NCBI GenBank assembly: GCA_910583725.1
Contig: CAJTXZ010000001.1
Coordinates: forward strand, 62,001-126,000
DNA from: an uncultured Vampirovibrio sp.
Lineage (GTDB): Bacteria > Cyanobacteriota > Vampirovibrionia > Gastranaerophilales > Gastranaerophilaceae
Reading direction: 5' to 3'
DNA length: 64,000 nt
The notes under the pieces were generated by a model. The model was given only the letters and a program-made list of their open reading frames with translations, had not been told where the DNA came from and ran no database searches. Position 1 is the stretch's first letter. Each line of letters starts with the position of its first letter. The translations under genes were made by a program, and so were the position numbers. Positions 54,561 through 63,008 of this stretch are shown here, one piece after another.

Positions 54561-54620
54561 TTAGACACAGTGCACCGAAAAGAAAAGGTACTTGCACATT
54601 GAGTTACAGAATTTGTTTGG
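54561..54620 (-). pseudogene. Inverted cassette-end remnant at left edge of array 2
   Basis: On the minus strand the sequence ends STFSFSVHCV and TAA, close to the FSFSVRCV of the prepilin. A degenerate equivalent (AGACACAGTG, then ACC and AAAA) lies at 37038-37055 in array 1. It is the only cassette-type piece on this strand. Confidence 0.5.
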
Positions 54621-54693
54621 CTTTTTGGGCTAGTTGCTGACGTTTCGTATAGTTCCGTTTGTGTTCTTTGGCTGTACTAGTGCCTTACACACT

Positions 54694-54915
54694 TTCGCTG
54701 TGCAGTGCAGCAATTTAGGCAGCTGTGCGGGCTCAGCAGACAATGCGTGTTACACATACCACTTGTGGTCAGGCGCAGAAGAGTCCGGTGGTATATACTT
54801 TGACGCGTACCTTGGCTCGGGCGGCTTCAATGTTCTAAAGTATGTTCCTGCCTATGCCTTTTCGGTGCGTCCATTGCTTTGCAGCACACTACTTGTTTCA
54901 GGCTTCGTTGTTTAG
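54694..54915 (+). pseudogene. Cassette 10, start-less lectin-like C-terminus
   Basis: Reads FAVQCSNLGSCAGSADNACY, then TYHLWSGAEESGGIYFDA, YLGSGGFN and PAYAFSVR, after which the frame runs on for about 15 residues to the stop. The upstream start at 54634 yields an unnatural leader and no ribosome-binding site. Confidence 0.7.
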
Positions 54916-55201
54916 TTACAAGTCCGTGCGCTTCTTTTCTATGTTTCTTAGTTATTGTGTGTTGTTGTGCATACGTAGGTTTGCAGCCTGCTTACTTGTG
55001 CAGGTATACAAGGCTATGGCAGCCCTGGCTCGTTATCTACTGTTTACGCTTTGTGATGCGTAGCATGCCTGTATGGAAGCTTTTTTAGGGGCCAGTTGGA
55101 AGTTATTATAGCAGTTCTATATGGCTTAGTCTTATATTTTGCTTCACCCTTTTTTGTGTTATTACAGGGGCCTTAGCCTGTTTCGGGTTGTAAGCATTTA
55201 G

Positions 55202-55369
55202 GGCTCTGTGCAGTGCTTTAGTATTAGCGGACAGTGCTCTGGCGCTCCTTATGGAGATTGCTGGCCTAACCATATATGGTCGTCAGACACAGGTAATTAT
55301 GTTCTTTGGCTACATGGAGGAGGCACAGGCTCTGGCATACGTGATAGTGTGCTTGCCTTTTCGGTGCGC
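55202..55369 (+). pseudogene. Cassette 11, start-less lectin-like C-terminus
   Basis: Reads GSVQCFSISGQCSGAPYGDC, then WPNHIWSSDTGNYVLWLH and VLAFSVR. Both DNA edges are preserved (GGCTCTGTGCAGTGC and TTTTCGGTGCGC). Confidence 0.7.
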
Positions 55370-55715
55370 ATTTGGTTTTACTGCTGTCAAGCTGATGGTT
55401 TTCCTTTTTTTGCCAAAACGCGTACAGTACATTATATTGCAGTTATCTTGTATGTTATATATCTGCATTCAAAGCAGCTATAACTACCATAAGAGTTTTA
55501 TTACTCGCACTGCAGTTGTACAGCCAGTATAGTATATAGCTTTACGAATAAGCGCAAACTATCAGAGGTTTTCCTTAGTTTTGGGTCTCTTTAAGTATAG
55601 AACTGTTCTTTAATATTGTCACAGCTTGAGTATGTTGTGCGTTTTATGAATTTTGTTATACTAACCACCTGCGGCTTGTTTTGTTTTATTTAGTATTACA
55701 ATACGCCAAAGTGCA

Positions 55716-55925
55716 ATAACAGGCTTACAGCATACTGCAGCATGTGCGGGCTCAAGCGGCGACTGCTACCCGTATGCCGTATGGTCAGCCACAGTTGTTG
55801 TTGACAGCTATCACTATGCGTATGACTTTGCAGGCGGCAGGTTCTACATTCCTCACACAAGCCATGTTCCAGGCTATGCGCTTTCGGTGCGCTGTGTATT
55901 TCTTGCCTTGGTGTATATTAGTTAA
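55716..55925 (+). pseudogene. Cassette 12, start-less lectin-like C-terminus
   Basis: Reads AACAGSSGDCYPYAVWSA, a variable part with DSYHYAYDFAGG and GYALSVRCVFLALVYIS before TAA. The GSVQC block is lost. It has no in-frame start. Confidence 0.68.
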
Positions 55926-55976
55926 AGGCACGGCAGCTATCGCCAGAAGCCAGAATAACAGCAACTGTTACAAGCA

Positions 55977-56222
55977 ATGATGGACCAACAGACAGAGCTG
56001 TGCGACCAATTTGGCGCTGGCTCTGTGCAGTGCATAAACCACCCGGCGTGTGCGGGCTCTGTTGATAACAACTGCAACCCGTTCGACCTATGGAGTGGCA
56101 CTTTATACGGCGACAGCAAGTATTATTATAACTATTTTGCAAACGGCAATACCAATAGAGGCCCTGGTATTAACACCTATGCCTTTTCGGTGCCTGATGT
56201 CTTGTGGATAATATGCAAATAG
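55977..56222 (+). pseudogene. Cassette 13, lectin-like C-terminus
   Basis: Reads TELCDQFGAGSVQCINHPAC, then NNCNPFDLWSGTLYGDS, KYYYNYFANGNTN and NTYAFSVPDVLWIICK. It retains the LCD block seen in the prepilin. An ATG at 55977 makes a short frame possible, but there is no ribosome-binding site or signal sequence, so it is probably silent. Confidence 0.7.
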
Positions 56223-56488
56223 ATTAATTCAAAATAATTTTTCATCAAAGGTTTATTGACTCTAAATAAAGCAATATGATAGTTTACATATCAATTTTCT
56301 CCAGGCTTAAATAGGAAATGCTTTACAGAGATTACTTTTACAAGATTTAATAATTTAAAATGCAATAAAATTTATAGTAATTATATAAAATTTTACGTTC
56401 TATCACTAAACGTTTTTATTTGAGTCTTTATAAAAAACAGTCTAAAACCGTTCTTGCACCTTAGGGGTTGACTGAAAATGTTAATATT

Positions 56489-56881
56489 TTATTCATAATC
56501 AATTCGTTTAATTTTGAAAATCACCGGCCTCGTTCCATCCGAGCAACAGGCAATCATTGCATTTTCTTCCTTCATTCACCCTTTCATAATAGAGCCACCT
56601 TGCAAGCCCTCATAAATATAGCGCGAAACAGTATCCCACGCTTCCGAGCAAAAAGGCATCTTGGGACCACCCGCAATAGCATTTAAATCCGAATTTGTTT
56701 TAACAATGGTATTTAATCCCATATGCCAAAAATCATCCCTTTCATTATCACGATAGAAAATAAATTCATCACCTACATTATAGCAAGGGCAGGGCCCAGA
56801 AAGAGGATTAGTACAATATTGTTCTTGCAGTTCAGGGTAAAGTTTCTTGTCAATAACTATTACCTTTACTTTATGTTTCAT
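56489..56881 (-). pseudogene. TIGR04076-like protein interrupted by an in-frame TGA
   Basis: A small cysteine-containing protein of the TIGR04076 type: KVKVIVIDKKLYPELQEQY, then GPCPCYNVGDEFIF, MPFCSEAWDTVSRYI and GGSIMKG. A TGA at 56576-56578 ends the frame. Without a shift the same frame continues MKEENAMIACCSDGTRPVIF and ends KIKRIDYE-TAA at 56489, which is the conserved family C-terminus. The stop sits where a Trp is plausible (TGG to TGA). The product is 101 residues, or 130 with readthrough. Function of the family is unknown. Confidence 0.7.
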
Positions 56882-57285
56882 TCTTTTTCTTTCAATTCCG
56901 ATTTATTGATTTTGAGTATACATTATATTCTGTTGCTACGCAATCTTGAAGCAAGATTAGAAAAGAAATATGAAAAGTTTTACCTTAAAATAAAGTAATT
57001 TTATCGTTATGCCTTATTAGACGGTCGGACTATGCTGAATAGAACTGGCGATACAGCGGTCTTTTGGCACAGCATATAATAAATGCGACCCGGTTTTATT
57101 TAATCAACCATTTTTAGGACAAGAGGTTATATGCCTTATTTTAGATTTTTATAATAACATCTTAAGGTTTAGCATTGGCTATTATGCCGGCAATTTTGCA
57201 TATATATTGCCTTTTAGTAACTATCAAAGCTTTTCAGCATTCATATTTACTAAATTTATCTATTTTTTATACAATATTTACAACG
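56882..57285. other. Non-coding region between TIGR04076-like gene and rpoC2
   Basis: About 400 AT-rich bases with no convincing ORF, tRNA or repeat. The only clear structure is the terminator at its right end. Confidence 0.45.
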
Positions 57286-57312
57286 AAAAGCTGCCAAAAA
57301 GGCAGCTTTTTA
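57286..57312 (-). terminator. Terminator of the rpoB-rpoC1-rpoC2 operon
   Basis: AAAAGCTGCC and GGCAGCTTTT form a perfect stem around AAAAA/TTTTT, about 23 bases beyond the rpoC2 stop. T-runs on both sides make it potentially bidirectional. Confidence 0.88.
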
Positions 57313-57334
57313 ATTATTAGTAGGTTGCGTGAAA

Positions 57335-60300
57335 CTATTCAATTGTAAAGTCAGGTGTTCCAAACATACCTTCAATTTCTTCTAATATAGCAGAAGGCTT
57401 TCTTGCTTGATTTTTCTGCTGGGCACGGCGAAGAGCTTCTTTCTCTTTTTCTTCATTTGCGTTAATCAAATGATGATAGCCGGTTCCTGCAGGAATTAAT
57501 CTACCAATAATAACGTTTTCTTTCAGGCCTCTGAGCAAGTCTTTTTTGCCTTCGACAGCAGCTTCTGTCAAAATTCTTGTAGTTTCCTGGAATGAGGCTG
57601 CTGATATAAAGCTTTCTGTATTTAATGAAGCCTTTGTTATACCAAGAAGTAATGCTTCATAGGTAGCAACTTCTCCGCCTTCCTGTTCTACTCTTGCATT
57701 TTCAGCCTCTATAACTTTTAGCTCAACTAATTCGCCAGGAAGAAGTTTTGTAGTACCAGAGTCAATAACCTTAACTTTTTTACTCATCTGTCTTACAATT
57801 ACTTCAACGTGCTTATCAGCAATTTCAACGCCCTGTGAACGATATACTCTCTGAACCTCGTCTACAAGATATTGTTGTGCTGCAAATGTACCTCTTAATC
57901 TGATAACGTCATGTGGATTCAATGGACCTGATGTTAAAGGCTGGCCTTTGGTTATTCTTTGCTTATCCATAACAATAACACTAGACTCTATTGGGTACTT
58001 GATTTCGGTTCTGCCATTTTCATTTACGATATAGAGCCTTGCAACATCATCCTCAATTTCAATTTCCGCAACACCGTCTTCTTCGGCAACAATTGCTGAA
58101 TCTTTTGGCTTACGGGCTTCAAGAAGTTCTTCAACCCTTGGCAAACCTTGAACGATGTCACCTGTCTTTTGTCTTTCGAATACAAGGGTCGCCAGTAAAT
58201 CGCCCCTTAATATCAAGGCCCCGTTTTCAACCTGTAAAAGCGTTCCTGGGCTAATCAAGTGAGGACGTCCCAATCTTACTGTTACATAGTCCTTACCGGT
58301 ATCAATAACCTGACCTGAGGCGCCTGATGTGTTTCCTGAGGCGGATATTACACTGTCGAGCTTTACAAATTCGCCGGTTTTAACTGTAGCCTTGGAATCA
58401 ATATGCATTTTTTGTTCATATTTTTCGGAAACAAGGAGCAACCTTCTTAGGTCTTTATCTGTTGATTTTATGCTGGCAACAGAATTATCTACTGATAGCA
58501 CCTGGGTTTTTGTTACAGGGGTTCTTGGTTCAATGATTTGGCCATTTTCTACCAATAATTCAGTTTGTGTAGATGAAAGCGTTCTTGAAGCATCATCCTG
58601 TTCACGCCTTACAATTAAAGTTTCAAGAACAACGATTTTCAGGCTTCCATCCTTATCAAGTTCTACAAGGCCCTTCAAATGGCTTAAATATCCACTCATA
58701 GAAAGTACTAAAGATGTTCTTGTAAGAACTGCACCATCTAGGTTTCTAACCCTTGCGCCATCTTTATATTGCAATTGGGTCAATGGGAGAATTTCAATAG
58801 ATTCATCAGTTGTATCAAACTCAATTGAAACGTTTTTAGGTTCAATCCTAAAACTTTGCACAGGTCTTATTAAGATTTGTACAGGCTGTTTGTCAAGCGT
58901 ATCTTCATCTACTAAATCCTCAGTAATCTCTTCATCTAAATCATCATCTAATTCAAGAACATCTGATTCATTTTCGATAATTGTAACAATTGAATCAACT
59001 TTTGCTTTTATTTTACCAGCTACAACGGTACCGGCCTTTATAACTTCGTTTTCTTCAACCTTTAAATCATTAATACTGTCAAGTGTGTGCAATTCACCTG
59101 GACGAACTATAACTTCATGGATAATATCATTGAATTCTTTAATTTCAACAATACCGTCAATGTGCGTGTACAAGTCCTTAACAACTTCGGTACCGGCTTC
59201 GACATAGGTTCCAGAATCAACCAATCTTAATGAAGAGTCTTTTGAAATTTGGTGAATTTCTTCAGGAACAAATACAACTTCGCCTCCCTGAACAACAACC
59301 TGATTTTCATCGACTTCAATGCCATTATATCTGATTTCACCGGATGAAGTTACCTTGTGTTCATCATCTATCAATTCGGCAATAATCATACCGTTTTCAA
59401 CAGTTGTATCAATTGGTGATTTTACTATGTATTTTTCATCAGTTTCGCCAACATGCCAAATTTGTTCTTTCTTAGTCTGCTCAAACACTGCATTAGATGG
59501 GTGAATTGAAGCAATTACAATGGTTAGTTCCTTACCTGCAACAATCTTCTTAATTTTTCTGCCTTCAAATTCAACATCTTCTACTTCAAGAGAATTGTTA
59601 ACACGAACTTCGCCACCATGTTCAGAAACTATAAGGGTTTCAGCTAGCTTTTCGCCTTTTTTGATTTTTTGGCCGTCAGAAACTAAAATTTTAGAGCCGG
59701 CAGGAAGGGTATAAACATCGCCGCCTAATACCCAAACAATACCAGATTTGTTTGAAGTTCTGGAGATATTACCTTGTCTGTCCTTCTTTTCATCGGCAAT
59801 AAAATCTTCAAAAACTACCTCGCCAGAAATATCTGAAGTTATATCTTTTGTAGCCTTTTCTGTCAAACGGCTACCATCACCTTTTGAAACAGGTTCAAAT
59901 TCAGCAATTTTATCGCCCTTCTTGAATTCGGAACCATCAACAAACATTACCTTGGCTCCGGCAGGGATGTGAATTTGCTGTGTTTCATTTTCGCCCGTAA
60001 AATCAATATCTGCTTCTTTAATTGCTACCTGAACAACATCACCATGGCGAGTTCTCATTTCCCTGGTTCTAGGAGTGCCGCTAACTTTACCGTCAAATGG
60101 AGCAAGAACCTGCTTCATAGCTCCTGAACCCTTAAATACACCGCCTGTGTGGAATGTTCTCATTGTAAGCTGCGTACCAGGTTCACCGATTGACTGAGCT
60201 GCAATTGTACCAATAGCTTCTCCTATATCTACAAGTTTTTGGGTTGTCATAGCCCAACCGTAACATTTTTGGCAAATGCCGTATTCAAGTTCACAGGTCA

Positions 60301-61189
60301 ATGTAGATCTAACATCTACCTCGGTTAAATTTAAATCTTTTATTTTTGCAATATCTTCACGGTCAATTGTTTTATTTCTTTCTATTAAAACATTGCCGTC
60401 CTTATCAAGTATATCTTGGGCTATCGTTCTGCCAAGAAGCCTGTCTAATAGTGGTACAATGGCATTTTCACCATCCATAATGGCGGTCATTTTGATTGAT
60501 TTTTGAGTATGACAGTCAGCATCCCTTATTATTACATCCTGTGCAACGTCAACAAGTCTTCTTGTTAAGTAGCCGGAGTCTGCAGTTTTCAGAGCTGTGT
60601 CTACTAAGCCTTTTCTTGCGCCGTATGATGAAATAACGTATTCAGTACAAGATAAACCTTCTTTGAAGTTTGATTTAATAGGCAAGTCGATAATCTGTCC
60701 CTGCGCATCTGCCATCAAACCACGCATACCAACCAGCTGAGATACCTGTGATAAGTTACCTCTCGCACCAGAGAATGCCATCATATAAACAGGATTTAGT
60801 CTATCGAAATTTTCAACAACTTGTTCTGTCAATCTTGCAGTTGTTTCAGACCACGTGTCGATAACTTTTGTATATCTTTCAACCTCAGTAATTTCGCCTT
60901 TCATATAGCGATAAGTTGATTGCTCAATCTGTTCTTGTGCTTCTTTTAAAAGTTTGCTTTTGACAGACGGAACAGATAAGTCATGGATAGAAATTGTTGT
61001 ACCGGCCTTTGTTGCATATTTAAACCCAAGGTTTTTAAGGTTATTTGCAAGCTCAGCTGTTTTTGCACCGCCCCATTCAAGATATACCTGAGAAAGGAGT
61101 TTGTTTAAACCTTTTTTATCAACGGTTTTATTTATAAAATCTATATGTTTTTTCTTCTTGCCTGTAGAATCAGGAGTAAAAGTTGTCAT
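57335..61189 (-). CDS. rpoC2: RNA polymerase beta-prime subunit, C-terminal gene
   Basis: C-terminal part of beta-prime, encoded separately as in Cyanobacteria; 1,284 residues. It begins with the conserved bridge-helix region (MMAFSGARGNLSQVSQLVGM, RGLMADAQGQIIDLPI). The trigger-loop region SIGEPGTQLTMRTFHTGG near 345 is followed at once by a ~600-residue insertion of repeated barrel-sandwich motifs, equivalent in position to SI3. The C-terminus resumes with GLPRVEELLEARKPKDSAIV and GLKENVIIGRLIPAGTGYHH. It follows rpoC1 by 56 bases. SD AGAGGG precedes the ATG. Confidence 0.96.
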   Translation of the reverse strand: MTTFTPDSTGKKKKHIDFINKTVDKKGLNKLLSQVYLEWGGAKTAELANNLKNLGFKYATKAGTTISIHDLSVPSVKSKLLKEAQEQIEQSTYRYMKGEITEVERYTKVIDTWSETTARLTEQVVENFDRLNPVYMMAFSGARGNLSQVSQLVGMRGLMADAQGQIIDLPIKSNFKEGLSCTEYVISSYGARKGLVDTALKTADSGYLTRRLVDVAQDVIIRDADCHTQKSIKMTAIMDGENAIVPLLDRLLGRTIAQDILDKDGNVLIERNKTIDREDIAKIKDLNLTEVDVRSTLTCELEYGICQKCYGWAMTTQKLVDIGEAIGTIAAQSIGEPGTQLTMRTFHTGGVFKGSGAMKQVLAPFDGKVSGTPRTREMRTRHGDVVQVAIKEADIDFTGENETQQIHIPAGAKVMFVDGSEFKKGDKIAEFEPVSKGDGSRLTEKATKDITSDISGEVVFEDFIADEKKDRQGNISRTSNKSGIVWVLGGDVYTLPAGSKILVSDGQKIKKGEKLAETLIVSEHGGEVRVNNSLEVEDVEFEGRKIKKIVAGKELTIVIASIHPSNAVFEQTKKEQIWHVGETDEKYIVKSPIDTTVENGMIIAELIDDEHKVTSSGEIRYNGIEVDENQVVVQGGEVVFVPEEIHQISKDSSLRLVDSGTYVEAGTEVVKDLYTHIDGIVEIKEFNDIIHEVIVRPGELHTLDSINDLKVEENEVIKAGTVVAGKIKAKVDSIVTIIENESDVLELDDDLDEEITEDLVDEDTLDKQPVQILIRPVQSFRIEPKNVSIEFDTTDESIEILPLTQLQYKDGARVRNLDGAVLTRTSLVLSMSGYLSHLKGLVELDKDGSLKIVVLETLIVRREQDDASRTLSSTQTELLVENGQIIEPRTPVTKTQVLSVDNSVASIKSTDKDLRRLLLVSEKYEQKMHIDSKATVKTGEFVKLDSVISASGNTSGASGQVIDTGKDYVTVRLGRPHLISPGTLLQVENGALILRGDLLATLVFERQKTGDIVQGLPRVEELLEARKPKDSAIVAEEDGVAEIEIEDDVARLYIVNENGRTEIKYPIESSVIVMDKQRITKGQPLTSGPLNPHDVIRLRGTFAAQQYLVDEVQRVYRSQGVEIADKHVEVIVRQMSKKVKVIDSGTTKLLPGELVELKVIEAENARVEQEGGEVATYEALLLGITKASLNTESFISAASFQETTRILTEAAVEGKKDLLRGLKENVIIGRLIPAGTGYHHLINANEEKEKEALRRAQQKNQARKPSAILEEIEGMFGTPDFTIE

Positions 61190-61245
61190 TTTAATATTTC
61201 CCTCTTTATGTATTTATTTTATTTATAGTTTAAAAACTATACAGA

Positions 61246-62961
61246 TTAGCTTAAAAGTATTGATTTCCTTACAGTTTCGTTAAACACTATTCTGCCTGCT
61301 GTGGTTTCAATCCTCTTGCCGGTCTCATCTCTTACAATAATTTTATCGTGAAGCTTGATATTACCTAATTCAAGAGCAGATATTGCATCCATAAAGTTAT
61401 GGAAATAACCTTTTACCGGTACGTCTTCATTCTTAAGGATTGTGAGGTAATAAATACCCAATACCATGTCCTGAGATGGCGTTATAATAGGCTTACCGGT
61501 TGCAGGGGCAAGAATATTGTTTGTTGCAAGCATCAGCATTCTTGCTTCGGTTTGAGCTTCGATTGATAAAGGCACATGAACAGCCATCTGGTCACCGTCA
61601 AAGTCAGCATTGAAGGCTGTACATACCAAAGGATGCAATTGAATAGCTCTTCCTTCAACAAGGATGGGTTCAAATGCTTGAATACCAAGCCTGTGAAGGG
61701 TTGGAGCACGGTTTAACAATACTGGGTGTCCTTCAACAACTTCTTCCAAAATATCCCAAACAATAGGCTCAGATCTTTCTATTTTCTTTTTAGCAGATTT
61801 GATGTTTTGTACCAAACCGCGTTCGATTAACTTATTAACAACAAAAGGCTTAAATAATTCAATTGCCATTTCTTTGGGCAAGCCGCATTGATTTAAGCTT
61901 AACTGCGGGCCAACAACGATAACAGAACGGCCAGAGTAGTCAACACGTTTACCAAGTAAGTTTTGCCTGAAACGACCTTGTTTACCTTCAATAATGTTTG
62001 ACAGGGATTTTAATGGTCTTGAATTCGGACCTACGACTGTTCTTCCGCGTCTGCCGTTGTCAATTAAGGCATCAACTGCCTCCTGCAGCATTCTTTTTTC
62101 GTTTCTTACGATAATTTCAGGAGCGCCCATTTCAAGAAGCCTTGCAAGACGATTGTTTCTGTTTATAACTCTTCTGTATAAGTCATTCAGGTCAGATGTT
62201 GCAAAACGGCCGCCGTCTAATTGCACCATTGGTCTTAAATCTGGAGGTGTCACAGGAAGAACATCCATAATAAACCAGGTTGGCTCTGTTTCTGATTCAA
62301 TTAAGGATTCTACAAGCCTTAGCCTTTTGATTAATTTAGCTCTTTTTTGAACAGAGCCGCCAGCAGAGTCTAATTCGGCCCTGATGTCATCAGCTAATTT
62401 AGTTAATTCAATTTCAGATAACAGTTCCTTGACAACTTCTGCACCAATGCCAACTTTTAGCTGGCTATCCTCATTTTCAAGAATGTAATCTTCATATTCT
62501 TCTTCGGTTAAAAGCTGGAACTTTCTAAACGGGCTTTCGCCGCCATCAACAACGACATAGTTGTTAAAATAGATAATCTGTTCCAAGTCTTTTAGGGTCA
62601 TATCAAGAAGAAGGCCAAGATAGCTTGGAATACCTTTTAAGAACCAGATATGACTAACAGGGGCTGCAAGCTTAATATGGCCCAACCTGTGGCGTCTAAC
62701 CTTTGAGTCAGTAACCTCTACGCCGCAGCGCTCGCAAATAATACCTTTGTGGCGCACGCGTTTATATTTACCGCAATAACATTCCCAGTCCTTTGAGGGG
62801 CCAAAGATTCTTTCACAGAAAAGTCCATCTCGTTCCGGCTTAAGAGTTCTATAGTTAATGGTTTCGGGCTTTGTTACCTCGCCATAAGACCACTTTAAAA
62901 CTCTTTCTGAGGATGCTATTGAAATTCTTATATAATCAAAATAATCTATGCTTGTTGACAC
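61246..62961 (-). CDS. rpoC1: RNA polymerase gamma (beta-prime N-terminal) subunit
   Basis: N-terminal part of beta-prime, 571 residues. It has the zinc-binding cysteines CYCGKYKRVRHKGIICERCG, the switch region GKQGRFRQNLLGKRVDYSGR, and the catalytic NADFDGDQMAVHVPLS with its three Mg-binding aspartates. It ends at the usual gamma split point after AGRIVFNETVRKSILLS. Slightly shorter than cyanobacterial gamma (about 620). Operon order rpoB-rpoC1-rpoC2 is preserved. Confidence 0.97.
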   Translation of the reverse strand: MSTSIDYFDYIRISIASSERVLKWSYGEVTKPETINYRTLKPERDGLFCERIFGPSKDWECYCGKYKRVRHKGIICERCGVEVTDSKVRRHRLGHIKLAAPVSHIWFLKGIPSYLGLLLDMTLKDLEQIIYFNNYVVVDGGESPFRKFQLLTEEEYEDYILENEDSQLKVGIGAEVVKELLSEIELTKLADDIRAELDSAGGSVQKRAKLIKRLRLVESLIESETEPTWFIMDVLPVTPPDLRPMVQLDGGRFATSDLNDLYRRVINRNNRLARLLEMGAPEIIVRNEKRMLQEAVDALIDNGRRGRTVVGPNSRPLKSLSNIIEGKQGRFRQNLLGKRVDYSGRSVIVVGPQLSLNQCGLPKEMAIELFKPFVVNKLIERGLVQNIKSAKKKIERSEPIVWDILEEVVEGHPVLLNRAPTLHRLGIQAFEPILVEGRAIQLHPLVCTAFNADFDGDQMAVHVPLSIEAQTEARMLMLATNNILAPATGKPIITPSQDMVLGIYYLTILKNEDVPVKGYFHNFMDAISALELGNIKLHDKIIVRDETGKRIETTAGRIVFNETVRKSILLS

Positions 62962-63008
62962 TTATCTGTCTCCTTAATTCTTAAATTTAGTTAATATTAG
63001 CCACAATT

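Larger units (their letters stand above)
54376..56222 (+). repeat. Silent lectin-domain cassette array 2 (four cassettes)
   Basis: A second, 1.85-kb array with the same leader, the same strand and the same cassette family as array 1, 12 kb away. It starts with an inverted remnant of a cassette end (54561-54620) followed by four plus-strand cassettes about 285-530 bases apart. No complete gene is present. The two arrays are separated by housekeeping and flagellar genes and so arose by duplication or independent insertion. Confidence 0.72.

Noticed and set aside
56576..56578. UGA recoded as tryptophan or selenocysteine
   Set aside because: Several genes here (for example fliG and the ABC exporter) end in TGA, so UGA is a stop, and no stem-loop typical of a selenocysteine element is seen right after it.
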